Source of the DNA: Variovorax sp. PAMC26660
GTDB taxonomy: Bacteria > Pseudomonadota > Gammaproteobacteria > Burkholderiales > Burkholderiaceae_C
Assembly: GCF_014302995.1 (NCBI RefSeq)
Contig: NZ_CP060295.1
Coordinates: 620,001 to 684,000, forward strand
Direction of reading: 5' to 3'
Length of the DNA stretch: 64,000 bases
The notes beneath the pieces were generated by a model. That model worked only from the letters and a program-made list of their open reading frames with translations. It searched no databases and was not told the DNA's origin. A program made the translations under genes and the position numbers. Of this stretch, positions 26,240 to 36,087 are shown one piece after another. Positions within the stretch are counted from its first letter, which is position 1; each line of letters starts with the position of its first letter.

Positions 26240-27703
26240 TCAGGCCAGCGAGAGCGGCAGCCACACCGTCACGTGCAACCCGCTGCCTTGCGGGTTGGTG
26301 TCCAGCGCGATGCGGCCGTTGTGCTTGCCCAGCACCGACCTGACGATCGCCAGGCCCAACCCGCTGCCCGACTGCGTCTGGTCCGGGTTGCGAAAGAAGC
26401 GGTCGAACACGCGTTCGCGCAAGGCAGGCGGAATGCCAGGGCCCTGGTCTGTCACGCGCAGCACCGCCATCGGTCCTTCGCGGGCGATGCGCACCGTCAC
26501 CGTGCCACCATCCGGGCTGTACTTGAGGGCGTTCTCCACGATATTGCTGATCATCGAGATCAGGCTCTCGCGCTCGCCGAACACGGGCGTGGCCCCTTCG
26601 GACACGAAATCCAGCACCACGCCGCGCGCGCCGGCCAGGCCTTCGACCAGCGAAATCCTGTCCTGCACCAGCCCGTCGAGCGCGAGCACGGTGGGCAAGG
26701 CGTCCTGCGGAATCTCGTCGCTGCGCATCAATTGCTGCAACTGGCCCACGAGGCGCGAGGCGCGGTCGTTGCTTCGCAGCAGGTTGCCCATCAGCTCACG
26801 CTGGCCCGCGTCGTCGGTCTGCTCTTTCAGCGCCTCCACGTTCACGCGCATCGCGTCCAGCGGCGTGCGCAGTTCGTTGGCCGCATCGGCGATCAGCCCG
26901 CGCTCGCGCGCGGCGCGGTCGCGCACGCTGCGCAACAGGTCGTTGATGCTGCGCACCAGCGGCCGCAATTCCTTGTGCTTGGGCTCGAAGGACAGCGGCG
27001 TCAGGTCGGCCGGGCCGCGCGCGGCGGTTTCCTCCGTGACCCGCCGCCAGGGCCGCAGCGCGAGCATCACCGACAGCCATGCCGGGAAGATCAGAAAAGG
27101 AAGGCTGATCAGCAGCGGCAGCAGGTAGTAGGCGCGGTTGTCGATGGTGAAGTTGAAGTTGAAGCGCCAGATCTTCGGCTCGGCCAACATCACGCGGGTG
27201 TCCAGGATCGGCGAAGTCAGTGTGCGCGCGTGCCATTCATGGTCGCCGACCCGGATCGTCTCGATCCGGCCCGGCACCGAGTTCAGCATCACCGGCAGGC
27301 CCTCGTTGGAGTTGTAGATGAGCACGCCCTCCTGCCACACCTGCATGACGGGCGCCTTGTTCGAGCCTGAGTTCTCCAGCAATGTCAGGTCGAAGGCCTG
27401 CAGGGTCTCTTGCTGCCGGTCGGGCGAGGCCGCCAGGTTCTGTGCCGTCGTGAGGATGAGGCTGTAGACCTTGTCGTAGCGCACCAGCTCGGGCACCGTA
27501 TTGGAGTCGTACAGGCACAGACCGATGGTCAGGCCCCAGAGCAGCGTCACCACGCCGATCTGGGCCAGCAGCAGTCGCCGCACCAGCGAAGGCTGGACCC
27601 ACTGCCTCCATCGCCGGACAAACGCCTGCATCACCGCGTGCCGCTCTTCGCGCGTGCGTAGCGGCCGCAATGCGGCGTTGTTCTCGGCAAGCAAAACATT
27701 CAT
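26240..27703 (-). CDS. Sensor histidine kinase homologue with Asn at the phospho-acceptor position
   Basis: 487-aa membrane sensor of the QseC/TctE type. Helices at about 44-62 and 193-215 flank a periplasmic domain; a HAMP-like linker and dimerisation helix follow. The H-box reads ADAANELRTPL, with Asn276 (codon AAC, bases 26876-26878) where the phosphorylated His is expected. The ATP-binding domain looks intact: NIVENALKYSP, DQGPGIP, FDRFFR and GSGLGLAI. The start at 27703 is preceded by AGGAG. No response regulator gene adjoins it. Autophosphorylation in the usual way should be impossible. A sequencing error in one base cannot be excluded. Confidence 0.88.
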   Translation of the reverse strand: MNVLLAENNAALRPLRTREERHAVMQAFVRRWRQWVQPSLVRRLLLAQIGVVTLLWGLTIGLCLYDSNTVPELVRYDKVYSLILTTAQNLAASPDRQQETLQAFDLTLLENSGSNKAPVMQVWQEGVLIYNSNEGLPVMLNSVPGRIETIRVGDHEWHARTLTSPILDTRVMLAEPKIWRFNFNFTIDNRAYYLLPLLISLPFLIFPAWLSVMLALRPWRRVTEETAARGPADLTPLSFEPKHKELRPLVRSINDLLRSVRDRAARERGLIADAANELRTPLDAMRVNVEALKEQTDDAGQRELMGNLLRSNDRASRLVGQLQQLMRSDEIPQDALPTVLALDGLVQDRISLVEGLAGARGVVLDFVSEGATPVFGERESLISMISNIVENALKYSPDGGTVTVRIAREGPMAVLRVTDQGPGIPPALRERVFDRFFRNPDQTQSGSGLGLAIVRSVLGKHNGRIALDTNPQGSGLHVTVWLPLSLA

Positions 27704-28052
27704 GAGTCTCCTGGCGACCTGCCCCGGGCGGGGGTGTCGCGAGCGCGCCCAGTATCTGGGAGGCCGTACGGTGAAATTCAGAAAACCTTCATGAAGCGTT
27801 CGGCGCAAGGCATCCGCCGGGTGCCAACCGGCGTCCGTTGCCTTCTCAATTTCAGAAGGCCAAGACACTTTTATGACAGGAGAATCACCGCTTTCTCGGT
27901 GAAACCTCTTCTTCTCGCCTTCTTATTTTGTCAATGCCGGGTGGGTGCCAACCCCGCCCCTCTGGCACGGCGTGTGCTCCTAGAATTTTTCGATGGTCCT
28001 GCGTCACGAGCGTCGGCCCCCCATCAAAACGAACTTGGAACAGGTTGAGTCA
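27704..28052. other. Divergent intergenic region, kinase homologue / dehydrogenase
   Basis: 349 bp, visibly AT-richer than its flanks, probably holding both promoters. It contains TCACCG-N6-CGGTGA (27885-27902) and two copies of GGGTGCCAACC (about 27819 and 27943). No ORF is convincing. Confidence 0.5.
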
Positions 28053-29135
28053 ATGCAGAAAAAGCACAGGATTGCCGTCATTCCCGGAGACGGCATCGGC
28101 GTCGAGGTCATGCCCGAAGGGCTTCGCGTGCTCGACGCGGTCGGTCGCCGCTTCGGCATCGACTTTTCGTACGACCACTTCGACTGGGGCTCCGACCATT
28201 ACGTGCGCACCGGCCTGATGATGCCGGCCGACTGGGCCGAGAAGATCCAGGGCCACGACGCCATCTATTTCGGCGCGGTGGGCGCACCCGACAAGGTGCC
28301 CGACCACATCGCCGTGTGGGGCCTGCTCATCAAGATCCGCCGCGACTTCGACCAGTACGTCAACCTGCGCCCCGTGCGCCTGATGCCCGGCGTGCCCGGC
28401 CCGCTGGCGCACCGCAAGCCCGGCGACATCGACTTCCTGGTCGTGCGCGAGAACACCGAAGGCGAATACACCTCGGTGGGTGGGCGCCTGTTCGAAGGCA
28501 CGCCGCGCGAAATGGCGATTCAGGAAGCGGTGTTCACGCGCGTCGGCGTCGACCGCATCATCGAATACGCCTTCGAGCTGGCCAGCCGCCGCCCACGCAA
28601 GAACCTGGTGGCCGCGACCAAGTCGAACGGCATCTCGGTCACCATGCCTTACTGGGACGAACGCCTGGCCGAAATCGCCAAGCGCTACCCCGACATCGCG
28701 ACCAGCAAGTACCACATCGACATCCTGTGCGCGCATTTCGTGCAGCACCCGGACTGGTTCGACGTGGTGGTGGCCTCCAACCTGTTCGGCGACATCCTGT
28801 CGGATCTGGGTCCGGCCTGCACGGGCACTATCGGCATTGCGCCGTCGGCCAACCTGAACCCGGAGCGCAAGTTTCCGTCGCTGTTCGAGCCGGTGCACGG
28901 CTCGGCGCCGGACATTGCGGGCAAGGGCATCGCGAATCCGATCGGCCAGATCTGGTCGGCCGCTTTGATGCTGGACCATCTGGGCAACAACGACCCTGTG
29001 TATGCCCAAGCCTCGGCGGCGGTGATCTCGGCGATCGAGACAGTGCTGAGCGAAGGTCCGCGCACCCGCGACATGGGCGGTACGGCCTCCACTGTGGACG
29101 TGGGGCGTGCCATCGCTGACTGCATCTCGGCATGA
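28053..29135 (+). CDS. Tartrate dehydrogenase/decarboxylase-type isocitrate/isopropylmalate-family enzyme
   Basis: 360-aa NAD-dependent beta-decarboxylating dehydrogenase. The N-terminal IAVIPGDGIGVEV, the substrate-binding RENTEGEYTSVGGRLFEG, the KSNGI loop and the GDILSDLGP metal site place it in the tartrate dehydrogenase (TtuC/YeaU) group; D-malate is a common alternative substrate. The start at 28053 is in the shared promoter region with the divergent kinase homologue. The composite repeat follows its stop, and the ABC operon begins 339 bp downstream. Confidence 0.88.
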   Translation: MQKKHRIAVIPGDGIGVEVMPEGLRVLDAVGRRFGIDFSYDHFDWGSDHYVRTGLMMPADWAEKIQGHDAIYFGAVGAPDKVPDHIAVWGLLIKIRRDFDQYVNLRPVRLMPGVPGPLAHRKPGDIDFLVVRENTEGEYTSVGGRLFEGTPREMAIQEAVFTRVGVDRIIEYAFELASRRPRKNLVAATKSNGISVTMPYWDERLAEIAKRYPDIATSKYHIDILCAHFVQHPDWFDVVVASNLFGDILSDLGPACTGTIGIAPSANLNPERKFPSLFEPVHGSAPDIAGKGIANPIGQIWSAALMLDHLGNNDPVYAQASAAVISAIETVLSEGPRTRDMGGTASTVDVGRAIADCISA

Positions 29136-29180
29136 CGCCTTGCTTTTCTGTTCTTCGCCGGGTTGTGTTTGGCGTGCGTC

Positions 29181-29448
29181 GTTCAGGGCGCGCTCACGCC
29201 GACGGCGTGCTCTGCTCCGCGAATGTCCCCCGGGGCGCTGCGCGCCCCTCCTCCTTTATTTCGCTGCGCAGAGCACACCGCCAGCGCGAGCGTTATGCGC
29301 AGCGGTCGTTGATCGCAGGATCACCAGCCGCGTGCCCAGGTGCGAATGGCACCGGGTGCTCCCCGCAGCGAAATAAAGGAGGAGCGAAGCGGGGGACATT
29401 CGCACAGGGGAGCACCCGGTGTCATTCGCACAAGCCCCGAATGAACCC
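29181..29448. repeat. Composite nested-palindrome repeat, copies 1 and 2
   Basis: Copy 1 (29191-29292, type I) and copy 2 (29341-29430, type II) are joined by a 48-bp spacer that is also conserved at 59893-59935. The outer limits GTTCAGGGCG and CGAATGAACCC recur in other copies. Copy 2 carries 24-nt arms pairing at 23 positions (TGCGAATGGCACCGGG side and its complement) around the core ATAAAGGAGGAGCGAAGCG. Copy 1 has arms such as GTGCTCTGC/GCAGAGCAC and an expanded inner hairpin GGGGCGC-TGC-GCGCCCC. No transposase or ORF is present. Confidence 0.85.
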
Positions 29449-29474
29449 GCAACACAAGAGGCGGAGCCACTGAC

Positions 29475-30425
29475 ATGGGCCTGTTCCTGCTCAAGCGCAC
29501 ATTGACACTCATCGGCACGCTGATCGGTGCGTCGATCATCGTGTTCCTGGTGCTGGAAATTCTCCCGGGCAATGCAGCACAGATGCTCATGGGCCCGGAC
29601 GCCTCGCCCGAAGCCGTGGCCGCACTGGCAACGAAACTCGGTCTCGACCTCCCGGCATGGACACGCTACTGGCACTGGATCGGCGGCATGCTGACCGGCA
29701 ACCTCGGCGACAGCTACGCCTACAGCTCGCCGGTGCTCGACCTGATCCTCGAACGACTCGCGCTCACCGTGCCGCTCGCGCTGCTGGCCATGGCCATCAC
29801 CGTCGTGATCGCGCTGTTGGTGGGCGTGACTGCCGCGGCCCGACACAACAAGCTCGGCGACGTCGGCCTGATGAGCATGGCGCAAGTGGGCATTGCCATC
29901 CCGAATTTCTGGTTCGCGATTCTTCTGATCCTCGTGTTCTCGGTGCAACTGCAGTGGTTCTCCGCAGGCGGCTTCGAGGGCTGGGGCGAAGGTTTTTTCG
30001 CGGGCCTCAAGTCACTGCTGCTGCCTGCGCTCTCGCTGGCCGTGGTACAGGCCGCGATCCTCGCGCGCATCACGCGCTCTGCGGTGCTCGAAGTGATGCG
30101 CGAAGACTTCGTGCGCACCGCGCGCGCCAAAGGTGTGTCGCAGCGCATGGTGCTGTGGACCCACGTGCTGCGCAACGCGATGATCCCCGTCATCACCGTC
30201 ATGGGCATGCAGTTCTCCGAGCTGCTGGCCGGCACCATCGTGGTGGAGAACGTGTTCTACCTGCCGGGCCTGGGCCGCTTGATCTTCCAGGCCATCAGCA
30301 ACCGCGACCTGATCGTGGTGCGCAACTGCGTGATGCTGCTTGCGGCGCTCGTGGTCATCGTGAACTTCGTGGTCGACGTGCTCTACGCCGTGATCGATCC
30401 CCGCATCAAGGCCAGCGACATATGA
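29475..30425 (+). CDS. Peptide-type ABC transporter permease (DppB-like)
   Basis: 316-aa inner-membrane permease with six predicted helices. The N-terminal domain is typical (RTLTLIGTLIGASIIVFLVLE) and the EAA loop for ATPase contact is seen as DFVRTARAKGVSQRMVLWTHVLRNA. It is the first gene of a five-gene importer. Its stop overlaps the next start (ATGA). A dipeptide/nickel-family importer is certain; the substrate is not. Confidence 0.93.
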   Translation: MGLFLLKRTLTLIGTLIGASIIVFLVLEILPGNAAQMLMGPDASPEAVAALATKLGLDLPAWTRYWHWIGGMLTGNLGDSYAYSSPVLDLILERLALTVPLALLAMAITVVIALLVGVTAAARHNKLGDVGLMSMAQVGIAIPNFWFAILLILVFSVQLQWFSAGGFEGWGEGFFAGLKSLLLPALSLAVVQAAILARITRSAVLEVMREDFVRTARAKGVSQRMVLWTHVLRNAMIPVITVMGMQFSELLAGTIVVENVFYLPGLGRLIFQAISNRDLIVVRNCVMLLAALVVIVNFVVDVLYAVIDPRIKASDI

Positions 30426-31306
30426 GCAGCAGTAACACCCTCACAGCCCCGGGCGCTGCGGCGCTCAAGGTGCCGGGCTTCTGGCGCCGTGCCTCGCAGC
30501 ATCGCAGCTTCGTCATCGGCGGCGTCCTCGCCGCCCTTTTGCTGCTCGCGGCGCTCGTGTCTTTCGTCTGGACGCCGTGGTCGCCCTATGCGATGGACAT
30601 GGCGAACAAGATGCAGGCGCCTTCGGCGTCGCACTGGCTCGGCACCGATGCATTCGGCCGCGACGTGGCTTCATTGCTGCTGGTCGGCGCGCGCGCCTCC
30701 ATCCTCGTGGGCGTGATCGCCGTGGGCATCGGCCTCGTGGTCGGCACCGCGCTGGGCCTGCTGGCCGCCGCGAGGCGCGGCTGGGTCGAGGAAGCGGTCA
30801 TGCGGCTTTCCGACTTCACGCTCGCCTTCCCCGCGATCCTCTCGGCCATCATGATGACTGCCGTGTTCGGCGCAGGCATCGTGAATGCCATCGTTGCGAT
30901 CGGCATCTACAACATCCCGACCTTCGCGCGCATCACGCGCGCCTCGGCCAACGCGATCTGGTCACGCGAGTACGTGGCCGCTGCGCGCGCTTGCGGCAAG
31001 GGGCCGTTCTCGATCACGATGCAGCACGTGCTGCCGAACATCTCGGCCGTGTTGATCGTGCAGATCACGATCCGCTTCGCCATTGCGATTCTGGCCGAAG
31101 CTGCCCTGTCCTACCTGGGTCTGGGCACGCAGCCACCGCAGCCTTCGTGGGGCCGCATGCTCAGCGAGGCGCAAACCCTCATGTTCCAGCAACCGCTGCT
31201 GGCCGTCTTCCCCGGCATGGCCATCGCGTTGGCGGTGCTCGGCCTGAACCTGCTGGGCGACGGCCTGCGCGATTTGCTCGACCCCCGCCTGGCGAGAGCC
31301 CGCTGA
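30422..31306 (+). CDS. Peptide-type ABC transporter permease (DppC-like)
   Basis: 294-aa second permease. Markers are HWLGTDAFGRDVASLLLVGAR near residue 70 and the EAA motif YVAAARACGKGPFSITMQHVLPN, with the C-terminal LGLGTQPPQPSWG and LLGDGLRDLLDPR. The start overlaps the dppB-like stop by ATGA; a longer upstream ORF in this frame is a shadow of the first permease. It forms the heterodimeric channel with the preceding gene product. Confidence 0.93.
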   Translation: MSSSNTLTAPGAAALKVPGFWRRASQHRSFVIGGVLAALLLLAALVSFVWTPWSPYAMDMANKMQAPSASHWLGTDAFGRDVASLLLVGARASILVGVIAVGIGLVVGTALGLLAAARRGWVEEAVMRLSDFTLAFPAILSAIMMTAVFGAGIVNAIVAIGIYNIPTFARITRASANAIWSREYVAAARACGKGPFSITMQHVLPNISAVLIVQITIRFAIAILAEAALSYLGLGTQPPQPSWGRMLSEAQTLMFQQPLLAVFPGMAIALAVLGLNLLGDGLRDLLDPRLARAR

Positions 31307-31310
31307 AGCC

Positions 31311-32302
31311 ATGCCCCTCCTCGAAGTCAACAACCTCCATATCGGCCTGCAAACGCAGCGCGGGCCGGCGCAGGCCGTGCGCGGCATTTCGTTCTCGCTG
31401 GAACGCGGCGAAACGCTGGGCATCGTCGGCGAATCGGGCTGCGGCAAGTCGATCACCGTGATGTCGCTGATGGGCCTGCTGCCATCGACCGCGAACGTCA
31501 CCGGCAGCATCAAGCTCGACGGCCAGGAACTGGTCGGCCTGCCCGAAAGGCAGATGTGCCAGATTCGCGGCAACCGCATCGGCATGATCTTCCAGGAGCC
31601 GATGACGGCACTGAACCCGGTGCACACCATCGCGCGCCAGGTCGGCGAGCCGCTGCAACTGCATCGCGGCCTGACGAAAGCGCAGGCCCGCAAGGAAGCC
31701 CTGGGCCTGCTCGACCGCGTGGGCATTCCCGATGCGGCTTCGCGCCTGGACGCGTATCCACACCAGTTCTCGGGGGGCCAGCGCCAGCGCATCGGCATCG
31801 CGATGGCCCTGGCCTGCGGCCCCGACCTGCTGATCGCCGACGAGCCCACCACGGCCCTCGACGTGACCATCCAGAAGCAGGTGCTCGACCTGATCCAGGG
31901 CCTGGTCAAAGAGATGGGCATGGCGATGATCCTGATCTCGCATGACCTCGGCGTGATCGCCAACAGCGTCAAGCGCATGCTCGTGATGTACGGCGGCAGC
32001 GCGGTCGAGAGCGGCCCGACCGACGTGGTCTTCGCCGGCCGCGCCCATCCCTACACGCGCGGCCTGTTCGCGGCACGGCCTGCCATCGGCGCGCTGCGTG
32101 CCGGGCGACTGCCGACGATCCGCGGCAGCGTGCCCGAGCTGGTCGACCTGCCCCGGGGCTGCGGCTTCGCGGGCCGCTGCGAGCACACCATCGACCTGTG
32201 CCAGAGCACGCGCCCACCTGCCACGATGCTGCCGAACGGCCATGCGGTGCGCTGCCTGCGGCTGGCGGAAATCGCGGCGCTGAACGCCAAGGCGGCTGCA
32301 TC

Positions 32303-32306
<4 letters not shown>
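31311..32306 (+). CDS. Peptide-type ABC transporter ATP-binding protein (DppD-like)
   Basis: 331-aa ATPase. Walker A GESGCGKS near residue 43, signature LSGGQ-type motif read as FSGGQRQRIGIAMAL, Walker B LLIADEPTTALD and the switch His in ISHDLGVI. The C-terminal extension GCGFAGRCEHTIDLC carries the Cys cluster of oligopeptide ATPases. Start lies 4 bp after the permease stop; its stop overlaps the next ATPase start. Confidence 0.94.
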
Positions 32307-33124
<818 letters not shown>

Positions 33125-33165
33125 GCGCGCGGCGGTCTTTCCCTCTCACTTCCAGGAGCTATCGA

Positions 33166-34659
33166 ATGTTGAAGCGACGCACCGTCATGACTTCCGCCAT
33201 GGCCGCGGCCATCCCGGGTGTCTTTCTGCCGCAGGCCCGCGCACAGGCCGGCAAGAACACGCTGACCATCGGCATGCCGCTCGAGCCGCCGGGCATGGAC
33301 CCGACGACGGGCGCCGCTTCGGCCATTGCCGAGATCACGCAATACAACATCTTCGAGACGCTCACCAAGGTCAACGCCGACGGCTCGGTCACGCCGATGC
33401 TGGCCGAGAGCTGGTCGTCGTCGCCCGACATGAAGACCTTCGTCTTCAAGCTGCGCAAGGGCGTGCGCTTCGAGAACGGACAGCCCTTCAACGCCGCTGT
33501 CGTGAAGTTCTCGTTCGACCGCGCGGGCGGCGCCAAGAGCACGAACAAGGACAAGCGTTTCTTCAGCGAGATCGGCACGGTGGTGCTCGACGAGCACACG
33601 GTCGGCGTCAACAGCACGCTGCCCAACCCCGACCTGCCGTTCATGCTGGGCCAGTCGACCGCCTGCCTGGTCGAGCCCAAGAGCGCCGAGACCAACGTCA
33701 CCGCGCCCGTCGGCACCGGTCCGTACAAACTCAGCGCGTGGCAGCGCGGTGCCTCGTGCACGCTGGTCAAGTCGCCGACGTATCGCGATCCGAACTTCGC
33801 GAAGACCGAGCGCTTCATCTTCCGCTTCATGTCGGACACCGCTGCGCAGACCGCCGCGCTGATGGCGAACGACATCGACATCTTCCCGCGCGCAGGCACC
33901 CGCTCGGTCGCGCAGTTCAAGGGCAACCCGCGCTTCCAGGTGATCGAGGTCGGCACGCGCGGCAAGGTGATCCTGACCATCAACAACCGCAAGAAGCCGC
34001 TGGACGACGTGCGCGTGCGCCGCGCGATCCTGGCGGCCATCGACCGCAACGCGATCATCCAGGGCGCGGCGGATGGTTTCGGCAAGCCCATCGGCAGCCA
34101 CTACGCGATGGGCGCGCCGGGCTTCATCGACACGACCGCGATGAACCCCTTCGACATCGAGAAGGCGAAGAAGCTGCTGGCCGAGGCCGGCGTGAAGACG
34201 CCGCTCGAGCTGCGCCTGCAACTGCCACCACCGTCGTATGCACGCCAGGGCGGCGAGATGATCGCGGCGCAACTGGCGCAGATCGGCATCAACGTGAAGA
34301 TCCAGAACGTCGAGTGGGCCCAGTGGCTCAGCGGCACCTTCGGCGGCGCGCACGACTTCGACCTGACGATGGTGGCCCACGTGGAGCCCTTCGACCTGGT
34401 GAAGTACACCGAGCCCGACTACTACTGGGGCTACGACTCGAAGAAGTTCCGCGACCTGTTCGTCACGATCCAGAACGAAGAGAACAAGAAGCGCCGCGCC
34501 GACCTGCTGGCCGAGGCCCAGCGCCAGCTTGCCACCGATGCGGTCAACGGCTTTCTGTACCAGGCGGTGTTCCCGACGATTGCGCGCAAGGAAGTCAAGG
34601 GCCTGTGGCCGAGCATGCCGATCGTGGTGAATGACCTGGCCGCGATTTCGTGGGGTTGA
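33166..34659 (+). CDS. ABC transporter substrate-binding protein, family 5
   Basis: 497-aa periplasmic binding protein with a signal peptide (MLKRRTVMTSAMAAAIPGVFLPQARAQA region, Tat- or Sec-type, cleavage after AQA). Domain features of the DppA/OppA family are the PPGMDPTTGA opening, LTKVNADGSVTPMLAESW and FKLRKGVRFENGQPF. An AGGAG ribosome-binding site precedes the ATG. It completes the importer and is followed 4 bp later by the amidase. The substrate is unknown, but an amide-bearing compound would fit the neighbours. Confidence 0.93.
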   Translation: MLKRRTVMTSAMAAAIPGVFLPQARAQAGKNTLTIGMPLEPPGMDPTTGAASAIAEITQYNIFETLTKVNADGSVTPMLAESWSSSPDMKTFVFKLRKGVRFENGQPFNAAVVKFSFDRAGGAKSTNKDKRFFSEIGTVVLDEHTVGVNSTLPNPDLPFMLGQSTACLVEPKSAETNVTAPVGTGPYKLSAWQRGASCTLVKSPTYRDPNFAKTERFIFRFMSDTAAQTAALMANDIDIFPRAGTRSVAQFKGNPRFQVIEVGTRGKVILTINNRKKPLDDVRVRRAILAAIDRNAIIQGAADGFGKPIGSHYAMGAPGFIDTTAMNPFDIEKAKKLLAEAGVKTPLELRLQLPPPSYARQGGEMIAAQLAQIGINVKIQNVEWAQWLSGTFGGAHDFDLTMVAHVEPFDLVKYTEPDYYWGYDSKKFRDLFVTIQNEENKKRRADLLAEAQRQLATDAVNGFLYQAVFPTIARKEVKGLWPSMPIVVNDLAAISWG

Positions 34660-34663
34660 TGCG

Positions 34664-36064
34664 ATGACGAAACCCTTTTATTCGCTGAGCGTGCAGGAAC
34701 TGCACGCGGCCTACCGCAGCAAAGAACTCTCGCCCGTGGAAGTAGCGCGTTCGGTCAACGAGCGCATCGCGGCGTATGAGCCCGAGCTGCATGCGACGTG
34801 GCTGTTCCGCCCCGAACTCGCGCTCGAACAGGCCCGCGCCTCGGAAGCGCGCTGGCTGGCCGGCACGCCACGCGGCGCGCTCGACGGCGTGCCCGTGACG
34901 ATCAAGGACAACCTCGCAACCGAAGGCGACCCGATGCCGCTGGGCACCGCCGCCTACGACCTCGTGCCGATGACGCAAGACTCGCCGCCCGCCGCGCGCC
35001 TGAAGCAAGACGGCACGGTGCTGGTGGCCAAGACCACGATGCCCGACCTGGGCATGCTGTCGTCGGGCCTGTCGAGCTTTCATGAACTCTCGCGCAACCC
35101 CTGGGACCTGTCGCGCACGCCCGGCGGCTCCAGCGCAGGCGCCGGCGCGGCTGCCGCCGCAGGCTACGGCCCGCTGCACGTGGGCACAGACATCGGCGGC
35201 TCGCTGCGCCTGCCGGCAAGCTGGTGTGGCATCTACACGCTCAAGCCCAGCTTCGGCCGCATTCCGCTGAGCACGCCCTACATGGGCCGCTGCGCCGGCC
35301 CGATGACGCGCACGGTGGCCGACTCGGCACTGATGATGGCGTCGGTCGCACAACCCGACGACCGCGACCATTCGGAACTGCCCGCACCCACCATCGACTG
35401 GAACGCCTTCGAGGTCGACCCGTCGTTCCTCAAAGGCAAGCGCGTGGCGCTGCACATGGACGCGGGCTGCGGCCTGCCGCTCGATCCGCAGATCGCCGAA
35501 GCCATTCGCCGCGCCGCCCAACGCATCGAGGCCGCTGGTGCGCACATCGAGGAAATCCCGGCCTTCATGACGCCGAAGATGCTGCAGGGCATGGACCACT
35601 TCTGGCGCATGCGCTCGTGCCTCGACATGCAGGCCATGCCGGCCGAGAAGCGCGCGAAGATCCTGCCGTACATCCGCGAGTGGGCCGAGAGCGCGGCCGG
35701 CTTTTCGGGCGCGCACATCTTCGACGCCTACAGCCAGTTCATCGCCACGCGCGCGGCCACGGTGGCGGCCACCAAGGCCTACGACTTCGTGATCTCGCCG
35801 GTGTCGCCGAACATGCCTGCGCCCGCGGACCATGCCTCGCCGACCAACGACCCGATGCTGCCGCTGGAACACATCGGCTTCACCGTGCCCTACAACATGT
35901 CGGAGCAACCGGCTGCGTCGATCAACTGCGGCTACTCGGCCGAGGGCCTTCCCATCGGCCTGCAGATTGCAGGGCGCCGCTTCGATGACCTGGGCGTGCT
36001 GCAGTTCAGCCGCGCCTTCGAGCAGATCCGCGACGCACAGCGCGCATGGCCGGAACCCAAGTGA
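34664..36064 (+). CDS. Amidase signature family enzyme
   Basis: 466-aa amidase. The Ser-cisSer-Lys triad is visible: Lys81 in VTIKDN, Ser156 in GGSSAG and Ser180 in DIGGSLRLPAS. Length is normal. It starts 4 bp after the binding-protein gene, so it is part of the uptake operon and probably hydrolyses the imported substrate in the cytoplasm. Sequence alone does not show whether the substrate is an aryl/alkyl amide, a carbamoyl compound or an ester. Confidence 0.92.
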   Translation: MTKPFYSLSVQELHAAYRSKELSPVEVARSVNERIAAYEPELHATWLFRPELALEQARASEARWLAGTPRGALDGVPVTIKDNLATEGDPMPLGTAAYDLVPMTQDSPPAARLKQDGTVLVAKTTMPDLGMLSSGLSSFHELSRNPWDLSRTPGGSSAGAGAAAAAGYGPLHVGTDIGGSLRLPASWCGIYTLKPSFGRIPLSTPYMGRCAGPMTRTVADSALMMASVAQPDDRDHSELPAPTIDWNAFEVDPSFLKGKRVALHMDAGCGLPLDPQIAEAIRRAAQRIEAAGAHIEEIPAFMTPKMLQGMDHFWRMRSCLDMQAMPAEKRAKILPYIREWAESAAGFSGAHIFDAYSQFIATRAATVAATKAYDFVISPVSPNMPAPADHASPTNDPMLPLEHIGFTVPYNMSEQPAASINCGYSAEGLPIGLQIAGRRFDDLGVLQFSRAFEQIRDAQRAWPEPK

Positions 36065-36087
36065 TCCGCCGCAAGGAGACAAACCGA

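Noticed and set aside
29181..29448. CRISPR array
   Set aside because: Repeats are palindromic, few and not regularly spaced, and no cas gene is present.
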